Below are positions 10,090-18,384 of a DNA stretch of 64,000 bases, one piece after another. The notes below the pieces were generated by a model. That model saw nothing but the letters and a program-made list of their open reading frames with translations, ran no database searches and was not told the DNA's origin. This DNA is from Massilia putida (GTDB taxonomy: Bacteria; Pseudomonadota; Gammaproteobacteria; Burkholderiales; Burkholderiaceae_D), in contig NZ_CP019038.1 of assembly GCF_001941825.1 (NCBI RefSeq), positions 6,882,001-6,946,000 of the forward strand, written 5' to 3'. Both the position numbers and the translations under genes were made by a program. Every line of letters begins with the position of its first letter. Positions within the stretch are counted from its first letter, which is position 1.

Positions 10090-10232
10090 GTTCCCGCGAA
10101 AGCGGGAACCCATGCTGAGGAGCCGGATTCGGTATCCCGGGAACCACGCGGTGTAACCGGCGTCCGGCTTCGGGCCTTCAGTATGGATCCCCGCTTGCGC
10201 GGGAAGCTATTTCCGGCAGTGCCGGAAATGAC
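10090..10232. repeat. Cluster of three REP-like palindromes between the binding-protein gene and livH
   Basis: Three short hairpins lie in a 188-bp intercistronic gap: TTCCCGC-GAAA-GCGGGAA (10090-10107), CCCGC-TTGC-GCGGG (10190-10204) and ATTTCCGGC-AGT-GCCGGAAAT (around 10209-10229). The third is nearly the same as the palindrome at 32944-32970. The position inside an operon, between a highly expressed periplasmic binding protein and its permeases, is typical of REP/BIME elements that stabilise upstream mRNA. Confidence 0.65.
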
Positions 10233-10240
10233 GCAGTGGG

Positions 10241-11398
10241 TTACTTGGCCTGCACCACGCGCCCGTCCCGCACTTCGCCGAACTTGGTGTTCTCGAAGTT
10301 GATGGCCTCGTGGTCCGAGTGCGAGTACGGCTTGTTGTAGGTGGTGACGACGCCTTCGACCGGGGTCTTCAGGTCTTCCAGCGCGGCGGCGATCTTCGGT
10401 CCTTCCGTACTGCCGGCCTGCTGGATCGCGGCGGCGAGCAGGTACACGGAATCGTAGCCCTGCGCGGCCGACACGGCGGACGGCATGCGGCCGCCCGGCG
10501 GATTGTAGGCCTTGATGTAGGCGTCGATGAACGCCTTGCGCTTGGGCGTGTCCGGGTTCTGGATGAAGGTCTGCGGCATGCGCGTGCCGTCGCCGTTCTT
10601 GCCGGCGTTGTCGATGAAGTTGGCCATCGCGAGCGTCCAGCTGCCGACGATGGGCACTTTCCAGCCCAGCTTCTGCATGCCGTTGGCGATCTGCGCCAGC
10701 TCGGGGCCGATGCCGTAGGTGAGCACGACGTCGGCACCGGCCTGCTTGGCGCGCAGCAGCTGCGCCGTCATGTCGACGTCACCGATGTTGTACTTCTCGA
10801 CGGCGACCGGTTTCACGCCCTTCTTCTCGAGCACCTTCTCGAGATCTTCGCGGCCCAGCTGGCCGTAGTTCGTGGAGTCGGCGAGGATCGCGGGCTTCTT
10901 GAAGCCGCGGCGCCCGATGGCTTCGTCGACGATCATCGCGGACTGGATCGTGTCGTTCGCCGAATTGCGGAAGATGTAGTTTTCCGGCTGGTTGGCGAAC
11001 TGCTTTGTGACGATGGAGCCGGTCGCCACATTGTTCATGACGGGGATCTTCGCCTGCTGGTAAAAGCGCTGCGAGGCGAGCGCGACGCCCGTGTTGATGT
11101 AGCCGACGGTGGCGACGACGTGCTCCTTGTTGATGAGCTCCTGCGCGACCTGCACGCCGCGTTCGTTCTTCGCTTCGTCGTCGCGTTCGATCAGTTCGAT
11201 CTTGCGGCCCAGCACGCCGCCCTTGGCATTGATTTCATTGACGGCGAGACGGACGCCGTCGCGCATCGATACGCCCATCGGCGCCGAGCCACCCGTGAAC
11301 GGACCGGACACGCCGATCTTGATCGGCTCCGCCGCCATGCTGGACATCGAAAAACCCAGAACCACCCCTGCAACCAATGCTTTCATCTTGAAATTCAT
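10241..11398 (-). CDS. Branched-chain amino acid-type ABC transporter substrate-binding protein
   Basis: Periplasmic binding protein of the Liv-like system, first gene of the liv operon. N-terminal signal peptide (MKALVAGVVLGFSMSSMAA, cleavage after AMAA-like site near residue 23), then the type I periplasmic fold: IKIGVSGPFTGGSAPMG, GVRLAVNEINAKGG, VGYINTGVALAS, ADSTNYGQ. 385 residues, full length. The start could be ATG at 11398 or the in-frame ATG four codons in. Ligand could be branched-chain or other amino acids, amides or aromatic acids; the sequence does not decide. Confidence 0.92.
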   Translation of the reverse strand: MNFKMKALVAGVVLGFSMSSMAAEPIKIGVSGPFTGGSAPMGVSMRDGVRLAVNEINAKGGVLGRKIELIERDDEAKNERGVQVAQELINKEHVVATVGYINTGVALASQRFYQQAKIPVMNNVATGSIVTKQFANQPENYIFRNSANDTIQSAMIVDEAIGRRGFKKPAILADSTNYGQLGREDLEKVLEKKGVKPVAVEKYNIGDVDMTAQLLRAKQAGADVVLTYGIGPELAQIANGMQKLGWKVPIVGSWTLAMANFIDNAGKNGDGTRMPQTFIQNPDTPKRKAFIDAYIKAYNPPGGRMPSAVSAAQGYDSVYLLAAAIQQAGSTEGPKIAAALEDLKTPVEGVVTTYNKPYSHSDHEAINFENTKFGEVRDGRVVQAK

Positions 11399-11581
11399 TG
11401 CCGTCTCCGTAGTCGTTCATTCTCATTTTTACGCTGGACGCCGAGGATCGGCGCCGGGCCCATCGTGGCCGATTGTAGAATGGCAATCAAACAACAGCAA
11501 ACGATTGATGTGACGCGATGCAACATGCGTCATTCGTGCAAATCCGTAAGGAAAGCGTCAGGCAGGACGGGTAGGGCGCAT

Positions 11582-11611
11582 AAAAAAAGGCCGCGCCGAA
11601 GCGCAGCCTTT
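11582..11611 (-). terminator. Intrinsic terminator of the lipoprotein gene
   Basis: On the minus strand a GC-rich stem with a TTCG tetraloop (GCGC-TTCG-GCGC core, extended by AAGGC/GGCCTT) is followed by seven T residues. It lies 25 bp past the stop codon at 11636. The rest of the 11399-11635 gap holds the upstream region of the binding-protein gene and no other gene. Confidence 0.8.
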
Positions 11612-11635
11612 GATCGATGCGTGGTCGCCGAAAGG

Positions 11636-12046
11636 TCAGCGATGACCGCGCCAGTAGCCGCGGCCGCCCCAGCCGTGATGGCCGCCGCTCCAGTGGCTCC
11701 AGCTGAAGCCGAGGCCGATCGAGACCGGCGGATACCAGTACGGGTCGGCGTACACGGGCGCATACGGCGCGTAGATCGGCGCGGGCGCGTAGACCGGAGG
11801 CGCCACGTACACCGGTTGCGTGACGACCGTGGTCGGCGCCGGGGAATAGGTCACGCGGCCCGCATCGCCCGACGCGGCGGCGGCCGCGCCGGTGCCCGGT
11901 GCGACCGGCCTCACCGAGACGACCTGCCAGCCGTTGGCGTCGGGTTGGGTATAGGCGCGCGTGCCGTAGTTGGCCGGCGCCGGGTAATACGTGGCGCAGC
12001 CGCTGAGGGCTGCAGCGAGCGAAGCGATAATGGCGAGCTGTTTCAT
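11636..12046 (-). CDS. Tyr/Pro/Gly-rich predicted lipoprotein
   Basis: 136-residue lipoprotein of unknown function. The signal peptide ends in a lipobox, LSGC (Cys about residue 17), so the mature protein is lipid-anchored. The mature part is low in complexity: a Pro/Ala/Tyr-rich stretch ([17 protein letters not shown]) and a Gly/His/Trp-rich C-terminus. ATG at 12046 with GAGGAGA upstream is preferred over the in-frame start at 12067. Similar short lipoproteins occur widely in Burkholderiales. Own terminator downstream. Confidence 0.78.
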   Translation of the reverse strand: MKQLAIIASLAAALSGCATYYPAPANYGTRAYTQPDANGWQVVSVRPVAPGTGAAAAASGDAGRVTYSPAPTTVVTQPVYVAPPVYAPAPIYAPYAPVYADPYWYPPVSIGLGFSWSHWSGGHHGWGGRGYWRGHR

Positions 12047-12225
12047 GGCGGTTCTCCTCACCTGCACACTATACGGATTCGGCGGGCGCGCGCCCGGTGA
12101 TTTACAGGCTGTTACACCTGTTCACTTTGTGGAACATGGCCGCGCCGGTGCCGGCCCGGGCCGGCGCCTGCGGATGCGGCCGGTTTGATGATATCGTGTC
12201 GGGTTTCGCTTCACATACGCTTTCG

Positions 12226-13140
12226 ATGTCTTCTCCAACGCCATCGCGCGCGGCGCCTGCCGGTTTGTCCGCCTGGGTACCGTACGCGGCCCTCCTCGGG
12301 TCCCTCGTCTCGCTGACGACGGGCGCCTCGCTCGCCAAGCACTTGTTCCCCGTCGTCGGCGCGTCCGGCGCCACCGCGATGCGGCTCACGATCGCCGCCG
12401 TGATCCTCGCCATCGTGTTCCGCCCCTGGCGCGTCGGCGTGCGCGGCGACGGGCGCGCGCTGCTGCAGTACGGTCTGTCGCTCGGCGCGATGAACCTCAG
12501 TTTCTACACGGCGCTCGCGTACGTGCCGCTGGGGATCGCCATCGCCGTCGAGTTCACCGGGCCGCTCGTCGTGGCCGTGGCGACGTCGCGCCGGCGCCTG
12601 GACTTCGTCTGGATCGCCGTCGCCTGCGCCGGCCTCGCGCTGCTGCTGCCGCTGCGGGACGGCGCGCCCGTCGACTGGCGCGGCATCGCCTTCGCATTGA
12701 TCGCGGGCGCCTGCTGGGCCGTGTACATCCTGGCCGGCAAGCGCGCCAGCGCCGCCTACGGGCCGGCGGCGTCGAGCTGGGGCACGTTGCTGGGCGCGCT
12801 GATCGCGGGTCCGGTAGGTGTCGCGCACGCGGGCGCGGCGCTGCTGACGCCGTCCGTGCTGTGGTTCGGCCTCGCGGTCGCCGTGCTGTCCAGCGCGATC
12901 CCGTACTCGCTGGAGATGGTCGCGCTGCGCCGCCTGCCGGCCAATACCTTCAGCACCTTGCTCAGCGCGGAACCCGCGATCGGCGCACTGATGGGTCTCG
13001 TGCTGCTGGACGAGCATCTCGACGGCGCGCAATGGCTCGCGATCGCGCTGATCGTCGCGTCGTCGATCGGGGCGGCGACGAGCGCCAGCCTGGCCGCGCG
13101 GCGGCGGCCGGCCGATGCCGAGCCGCCGGTGCCGCTGTGA
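12226..13140 (+). CDS. EamA-family exporter (RhtA-like)
   Basis: Inner-membrane transporter of the drug/metabolite superfamily with ten predicted helices in two EamA repeats. Closest in pattern to the threonine/homoserine exporter Rht[49 protein letters not shown] and [14 protein letters not shown]. 304 residues from the ATG at 12226, matching RhtA (295). The frame is open from 12097, but the additional 43 residues are not hydrophobic and have no counterpart. Substrate assignment to amino acids is inference. Confidence 0.87.
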   Translation: MSSPTPSRAAPAGLSAWVPYAALLGSLVSLTTGASLAKHLFPVVGASGATAMRLTIAAVILAIVFRPWRVGVRGDGRALLQYGLSLGAMNLSFYTALAYVPLGIAIAVEFTGPLVVAVATSRRRLDFVWIAVACAGLALLLPLRDGAPVDWRGIAFALIAGACWAVYILAGKRASAAYGPAASSWGTLLGALIAGPVGVAHAGAALLTPSVLWFGLAVAVLSSAIPYSLEMVALRRLPANTFSTLLSAEPAIGALMGLVLLDEHLDGAQWLAIALIVASSIGAATSASLAARRRPADAEPPVPL

Positions 13141-13209
13141 TGGGTCCGGCATGGATTCCGGTGCTGGGGTAGAGTAGCGGCTCGACCAAAACGACCACCG
13201 AGGAAGACT

Positions 13210-14193
13210 ATGCAACGACGACAACTGGGCCCGGACGGCCTGACGGTGCCGGAGATCGGCCTGGGATGCTGGCAGCTGGGCGGCGGCTGGGGCAACGACT
13301 GGAACGACGCCATCGCGCAGGAGACCTTGCGGACGGCGTTTGATGCCGGCGTGCGGTTTATCGACACGGCCGACGTCTACGGCGACGGCGCCAGCGAGCG
13401 CTCGATCGGCCGCTTCCTCGCCGGACGGCAGGACACCGGCATCGTCGTCGCGACCAAGCTAGGACGCGCCGGCATCTACCCGGACGGCTACACGCGCGCG
13501 TCGCTGCGCGAAGCGACGCAGCGCTCGCTCGAGCGTTTGCAGGTGGATGCGCTGGACCTCACGCAGCTGCATTGCGTGCCCACCAGCGTGCTGCGCCAGG
13601 GCCACGTGTTCGACTGGCTGCGCGAACTGCAGCAGGAAGGGCTGATCAAGCGCTGGGGCGCCAGCGTGGAATCCGTCGAGGAAGGCCTGATCTGCCTGCA
13701 GCAGGACGGGCTGGCGTCGCTGCAAGTCATCTTCAACATCTTCCGTCAGAAGCCGGCCGAGGAGCTGTTCCCGCGCGCGGCGGAGAAACGGGTCGGCATC
13801 ATCGTGCGGCTGCCGCTGGCGAGCGGCCTGCTGGGCGGGAAGATCACGCGGGCGACGACGTTCCGCGACGACGATCACCGTCACTTCAACCGCGACGGCG
13901 CCATGTTCAACGTGGGCGAGACGTTCGCTGGCCTGGAACTGGAGCGCGGCATCGCTGCCGCCGAGCAGGTCGCGGCATGGGTCCCTGCCGGGATGACGAT
14001 GGCGCAGATGGCGTTGCGCTGGATTCTGGACCACCCGCAGGTGTCGGTGGTGATTCCGGGCGCGAGCCGCCCGGACCAGGTGCGTGCGAACGTGGACGCG
14101 GCGCTTGTGGCGCCGCTGCCGGCCGAACTCCACGAGAAGCTCGCCGGCGTGTATCGCGCCCACGTGCACGACTTCATCCGCGGGCCGTACTGA
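13210..14193 (+). CDS. Aldo/keto reductase
   Basis: NADP(H)-dependent oxidoreductase of 327 residues. The TIM-barrel active-site residues are visible: Asp and Tyr in FIDTADVYGDG, Lys in VVATKLGR and His in LTQLHCVP. The C-terminal VSVVIPGASRPDQVRAN is the coenzyme-binding region. ATG at 13210 preceded by GAGGAAG. Substrate unknown. A strong hairpin follows the stop codon. Confidence 0.9.
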   Translation: MQRRQLGPDGLTVPEIGLGCWQLGGGWGNDWNDAIAQETLRTAFDAGVRFIDTADVYGDGASERSIGRFLAGRQDTGIVVATKLGRAGIYPDGYTRASLREATQRSLERLQVDALDLTQLHCVPTSVLRQGHVFDWLRELQQEGLIKRWGASVESVEEGLICLQQDGLASLQVIFNIFRQKPAEELFPRAAEKRVGIIVRLPLASGLLGGKITRATTFRDDDHRHFNRDGAMFNVGETFAGLELERGIAAAEQVAAWVPAGMTMAQMALRWILDHPQVSVVIPGASRPDQVRANVDAALVAPLPAELHEKLAGVYRAHVHDFIRGPY

Positions 14194-14201
14194 CGGCTTG
14201 C

Positions 14202-14230
14202 CCCGCGCGCCGAGCGCGCGGGTTGTTTCC
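14202..14230 (+). terminator. Rho-independent terminator after the aldo/keto reductase gene
   Basis: Nine-base-pair stem CCCGCGCGC / GCGCGCGGG with a CGA loop, followed by TTGTTTCCTTT. It lies 8 bp after the stop codon and also separates the convergent TonB-dependent receptor gene. Confidence 0.75.
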
Positions 14231-14237
14231 TTTCACA

Positions 14238-16748
14238 TCACAGCGCGACGTCCAGGCGGGCCGACCACGAACGGCCGTTGATGCCGAACGGGCAGGTCTC
14301 CCAGCAGTACGTGAAGCCCAGCTGCGGGAACGGCGCGGCCTTGACCGGGTCCCACTTGGTCGGGAACGTGTTGAAGATGTTGTTCGAACCGACGGTCAGG
14401 CTGGTCGACTTGGAGAAGCTGTAGCGCACGGTGGCGTCCACGATCCACTTGGCGTCCCAGGTCTGGACGAACGGGGCGGTGAAGCCCTGGCCCTGCACTT
14501 CGCCATAGTAGTTGGCGCGCACGTTGCCGTTCCATTGGCCGTGCGTGAGGTCGGCCGCCACGACGTGGTGCTGGCGCGGCTGGCCGCGTTCGATCAAGGT
14601 CACCTGCGAATCGTCGAACAGCTGGGTGCCCGTCAGCACCGGCGAATCCGAATGCCGGCCCGTCACCGACGTGCGGTTGAAGTCCAGCTGCGCGGACAGC
14701 ACGAGGGTCGAACCCGGCCAGCGCGTGGTGTGCTCGGCGACGATGTCCAGACCTTTCGTTTCGGTGTCGATCGCGTTCGTGAAGAACTGCGCCTGGCCGA
14801 CTTTCAGCGGGTCGAGGATCGCCTTGATCGGGCACGCGGCCGCGGTCGGGCACGGGCCGGATTCCGGCGCGATGTTCGACGAGAACACGATGCGGTTGTC
14901 GATGTCGATGCGCCACAGGTCGGCCGTCACCGAGAAGTTCGAGACCGGGCGCAGCACGATGCCCACGCTGCCGTTCTTCGACGTCTCTTCCTTCAGGTTC
15001 GGGATGCCGAAGGCCTTCGTGACGGCGCTGCCTTCGCGTGCCGTCAGCGTCTCGGTCAGCACGCCGGCCGCGTTCAGGTTCGTCGACACGGAGCTGTAGA
15101 ACTTCTGCTGCACGCTCGGCGCGCGGAAGCCCGTCGACAGGGTGCCGCGGAAGCCCACCTGGCGGGACGGATCGTAGCGCAGCGACAGCTTGCCGGTCGT
15201 CGTGCTGCCGAAGTCCGAGTATCGTTCCCAGCGCGCGGCGGCGCCGATCAGCAGCTGCGGCGTGATGTTGTGTTCGACGTCGGCGTACAGCGCGATGTTG
15301 TGGCGCGCGTCGTCGACGGCGGTGCCGGGCGTGTAGCCGGGGAAGCCCTGCGTGCCGGATGCGGCCGCGCCGCCCGTCTGGTCCTTGATCACGATGGCCG
15401 GGTTGTTGGTGCGGCCGTACTGGTACGAGACCGGATCGCCGGCGTCGATCGCATAGCCGTCGCGGCGCCATTCGAAACCGGTCGCGAAGTTGACGTTGCG
15501 GCCGAAGACGTCCAGCGGGCCGCGCAGGTCGGCGTTGAACGTCGTCTGCTTGAATTTCAGCTTGCCGGTGTCGGCTTCCAGCGGCGACTCGGCGTAGATG
15601 CCGCCGCCCGGTTTCGGTTCGTACCAGTAGCTGACGTTGATCGTCTGTTTTTCGTGGAAATCGAGCTCGCTGCGGCCGTGGTTGACGGAGAAGTCCACCT
15701 TCCAATCGTTCGCCAGGTCGCGGCGGTAGCCGACGGCCAGCGACGCGTCCTTGACGGTCGTGCGGATGTTCGGCAGGAAGCCGTTCGGATAGACGGCCGG
15801 CACGTTGCGGCCGTCGCCGGCGGAGCGGTAGAAGCCGGACGAATCGCCCGTGCGGTGCGACACGCCGCCGAACACATAGACTTCGCCGTCGCTGGCGACG
15901 GGAATGGCCGAGTTCCACCAGAAGTACTGGTCCTTCGCGAGGCTGTCGCCGATGCGCTGCGTGACGCGCGGCGGGTTGACGCGCAGCGTGTCCACGCCGG
16001 CGCGGTTGGTCTCGCCGCGGTAGCGGGCTTCGGCCGTCAGGTTGACGTAGCCGCCGTCGCCGATCGTCCAGCCCTTGTTGACGCTGCCCTGGCGCAGTTC
16101 GCCGCCGCCTTCCGTCGTGCCGCCGACGGTGCCGGACAGCTGCGTTTCATTGGTCTGGTTCTTGAGGACGATGTTGATCACGCCGGCGATGGCGTCCGAG
16201 CCGTACTGCGCCGCGGCGCCGTCGCGCAGCACTTCGATGCGCTGGATGGCCGACATCGGGATCGCGTTGATGTCCGTACCGGCCGAGCCGCGGCCGATCG
16301 TCTGCTGCACGTTGACGAGCGCCTGCTGGTGGCGGCGCTTGCCGTTCACGAGCACGAGCAACTGGTCCGGGCCCAGCGAGCGCAGGGTGGCGGGGCGGAT
16401 GATGTCCGTGCCGTCGCTGATGAACGTGGTCGAGAAGTTGAAGGACGGGTCCAGCGTCTGCAGCAGCTTGCCCAGTTCGACGGGGCCGGCCATCGCCATG
16501 TCCTTGCCGCTGATCAGGCCGACCGGAGCGGCCGAGTCCAGTGCCGTGCGCGCGGTCGAGCGCGAGCCGAGCACGACGACGGATGCCATGCCGGAGTCGG
16601 CGGCGGGTTGGGCCGGCGCGGTGGCGGTTTGCGCGGCGGCGGGCGGATCGGCGGGCGTCTCTTGAGACCAGGCGGGAGCGAAAGCGAGGAACAGCGAGGA
16701 AGCGAGCAAGGTGCGGGTGAAGACGGGTACGGCGCGGTGTTGTGTCAT
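14238..16748 (-). CDS. TonB-dependent outer membrane receptor
   Basis: Outer-membrane 22-strand barrel for TonB-driven uptake. 836 residues: signal peptide (residues 1-28, cleavage after PAWS), Ala/Pro-rich spacer, a plug domain (about 55-175, with RSLGPDQLLVLVNGKRRHQQA and IQRIEVLRDGAAAQYGSDAIAGVINI), then the barrel with TGFRAPSVQQKFYSS and a C-terminal aromatic-rich strand ending in Leu. The C-terminal Cys pair (CWETCPFGI) is common in relatives. Substrate unknown: no siderophore or vitamin synthesis gene nearby. Confidence 0.93.
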   Translation of the reverse strand: MTQHRAVPVFTRTLLASSLFLAFAPAWSQETPADPPAAAQTATAPAQPAADSGMASVVVLGSRSTARTALDSAAPVGLISGKDMAMAGPVELGKLLQTLDPSFNFSTTFISDGTDIIRPATLRSLGPDQLLVLVNGKRRHQQALVNVQQTIGRGSAGTDINAIPMSAIQRIEVLRDGAAAQYGSDAIAGVINIVLKNQTNETQLSGTVGGTTEGGGELRQGSVNKGWTIGDGGYVNLTAEARYRGETNRAGVDTLRVNPPRVTQRIGDSLAKDQYFWWNSAIPVASDGEVYVFGGVSHRTGDSSGFYRSAGDGRNVPAVYPNGFLPNIRTTVKDASLAVGYRRDLANDWKVDFSVNHGRSELDFHEKQTINVSYWYEPKPGGGIYAESPLEADTGKLKFKQTTFNADLRGPLDVFGRNVNFATGFEWRRDGYAIDAGDPVSYQYGRTNNPAIVIKDQTGGAAASGTQGFPGYTPGTAVDDARHNIALYADVEHNITPQLLIGAAARWERYSDFGSTTTGKLSLRYDPSRQVGFRGTLSTGFRAPSVQQKFYSSVSTNLNAAGVLTETLTAREGSAVTKAFGIPNLKEETSKNGSVGIVLRPVSNFSVTADLWRIDIDNRIVFSSNIAPESGPCPTAAACPIKAILDPLKVGQAQFFTNAIDTETKGLDIVAEHTTRWPGSTLVLSAQLDFNRTSVTGRHSDSPVLTGTQLFDDSQVTLIERGQPRQHHVVAADLTHGQWNGNVRANYYGEVQGQGFTAPFVQTWDAKWIVDATVRYSFSKSTSLTVGSNNIFNTFPTKWDPVKAAPFPQLGFTYCWETCPFGINGRSWSARLDVAL

Positions 16749-17057
16749 CCTGATTCTCTCGATGGTTGTTGTTGTGCAAACACGGCCGCACCGATTTGGT
16801 GCCGGCCGGGCGTGCCCCAGTGTAACGACCGCTCTGCCGTATTCACAATCGTCACCTGTCTATACTGTTGTGAAATTGATGCGTACAAAGCAATCTTGCT
16901 TGTTGGAATAGACGGAATGCGGCTATTCTAGACACCATGGCGGAGTTATCGACATCGCAAAAGGCATAAATGAGTATGAGAATTCCGAATATGTATATAC
17001 GCGGAATGTCACAATGTTGCCTGAGGGATGGCCAGCGCGGCGCACCGCGCCGACCGG
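16749..17057. other. Intergenic region, AT-richer, no gene
   Basis: 309 bp between the receptor start codon and the stop of the next minus-strand gene. It holds the candidate receptor promoter and, near 17033-17050, a GC-rich inverted repeat (GCGCGG/CCGCGC) that could end the hypothetical gene transcript. Short open frames here lack start signals and coding-like codon use. Confidence 0.5.
16820..16848 (-). promoter_or_regulatory. Possible sigma-70 promoter of the TonB-dependent receptor gene
   Basis: On the minus strand TTGTGA (16843-16848) and TACACT (16820-16825) are separated by 17 bp and lie about 72 bp upstream of the receptor start codon. The spacing is ideal and the hexamers are moderate matches. 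Confidence 0.35.
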
Positions 17058-17468
17058 TCACGCGTACACGTCGATCGTGTTGACGATGTCTTGCGCGACG
17101 GCGTCGGCGACCGCGACGCTCGTGAGTGCGGGATTGGATTTCAGGATCGTGCCCCAGTCGCCCGGGACCGCGGCCGCTACCGACGTGGCGGAGGCCGGGG
17201 ATGCGGCCGCGGCCGGATCTATAGACGTGGCCTGGCCGGCCGGCGCGGCGCCCGCGGCCGCCATGCTCGCCTGCGCAACCTGGTTCAGGAGGCCGGTCGC
17301 GTCATACGTCTGGAATTCGGGCGTGGCGCGTCCCAAGGTCGCGACGATGCCCGCCTCCGCGGACAGCGAGGACATCGTGACGCTCGTCTGCGGCGTCGGT
17401 GCGGTCGCCGGCGGGTTCGCGTAGGCGGGGGAGGATGCCGTCGACGTCACGGAGGAAACAGTCATCAT
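17058..17468 (-). CDS. Hypothetical Ala/Ser/Thr-rich protein
   Basis: 136-residue protein of unknown function, low in complexity. It has no signal peptide or membrane helix; composition is Ala/Pro/Ser/Thr-rich with a more ordered centre (EFQTYDATGLLNQVAQASMAA) and an acidic C-terminal helix (VADAVAQDIVNTIDVY). GGAAATC lies before the start (MMTVSS), which gives two adjacent ATG codons. It sits 48 bp downstream of serB on the same strand. No similarity recognised. Confidence 0.55.
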   Translation of the reverse strand: MMTVSSVTSTASSPAYANPPATAPTPQTSVTMSSLSAEAGIVATLGRATPEFQTYDATGLLNQVAQASMAAAGAAPAGQATSIDPAAAASPASATSVAAAVPGDWGTILKSNPALTSVAVADAVAQDIVNTIDVYA

Positions 17469-17516
17469 GATTTCCTTTTGATTGCCGTACGTTAATTCTA
17501 CACCCGCTTTCGGCTG

Positions 17517-18365
17517 TCAGGCCAGGATCGTCAGCAGGCCGTCCAGCCCCGTGAAATTCAGCGCGACGTCGGCCTGGGCGCGCACGACGGGCTTGGCGCG
17601 GAACGCCACCGACAGGCCGGACACGCCCATCATCTTGAGGTCGTTGGCGCCGTCGCCCATGACGATGGCCTGCGTCGTCGCGATGCCCAGTTCGGCGCAT
17701 ACGCGTTCCACCGTGCGCTTCTTTTCCTCGGCGTCGACGATGCCGCCGACGACTTTGCCGGTCAACACGCCACCGGCCGCTTCCAGCACGTTGGCGTGCG
17801 TGTAGTCGAGGCCCAGACGGGTCTTGAGGCGCTCGGTGAAGAACGTAAACCCGCCCGACACGAGCAGCGTCTTGAGGCCGGCCGCCTGCACGCCCTGCAG
17901 CATCGCTTCGCCGCCCGGCGAGATGCGCAGGCGTTCTTCGTAGACGCGCTCCAGCGCGATTGTGGGCAAGCCTTCCAGCAGCGCGACGCGGCGCGCGAGG
18001 CTTTCCGAGAAATCCAGCTCGCCGCGCATCGCCGCTTCCGTGATCGCCGACACCTGGGGCTTGAGGCCCTGCATGTCCGCGATCTCGTCGATGCACTCGA
18101 TGGTGATCAGCGTCGAATCCATGTCCATCGCGACCAGTTTGAAGTCGGCCAGCGCGAGGCTTTCGTCGACGAACGTCGCGTCGATGCCGGCCGCATACGC
18201 CGCGGTCTCGACGGCCGCTTTCAGTTCGGGCGTAAAGTCGAATCCGTCGCAGCGCAGCGCGTGCGCGTCGAGTTCGGTGGTGCGTGCGGGTCGGGCGAGT
18301 TGGGCGATGCGCGCGAGCGCGGCCTGGTCGGCCTGCGGCCCCTGGAGTACGAGCTTCTTGGACAT
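17517..18365 (-). CDS. serB: Phosphoserine phosphatase SerB
   Basis: HAD-family enzyme for the last step of serine biosynthesis, phosphoserine to serine. The catalytic motif MDMDSTLI has the nucleophile D81 and general acid D83. Other motifs: LLVSGGFTFF (motif II Ser) and VMGDGANDLKMMGVSGL (motif IV). 282 residues, with the short N-terminal ACT-like region usual in proteobacteria. Lies 19 bp downstream of mfd, as commonly seen in Burkholderiales. Confidence 0.96.
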   Translation of the reverse strand: MSKKLVLQGPQADQAALARIAQLARPARTTELDAHALRCDGFDFTPELKAAVETAAYAAGIDATFVDESLALADFKLVAMDMDSTLITIECIDEIADMQGLKPQVSAITEAAMRGELDFSESLARRVALLEGLPTIALERVYEERLRISPGGEAMLQGVQAAGLKTLLVSGGFTFFTERLKTRLGLDYTHANVLEAAGGVLTGKVVGGIVDAEEKKRTVERVCAELGIATTQAIVMGDGANDLKMMGVSGLSVAFRAKPVVRAQADVALNFTGLDGLLTILA

Positions 18366-18384
18366 GATGGATTCGGCGTTCTGT

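Noticed and set aside
13572..16931. 1119-codon plus-strand open frame
   Set aside because: Covers the aldo/keto reductase out of frame and the receptor antisense; no motif, while both real genes have clear family features.
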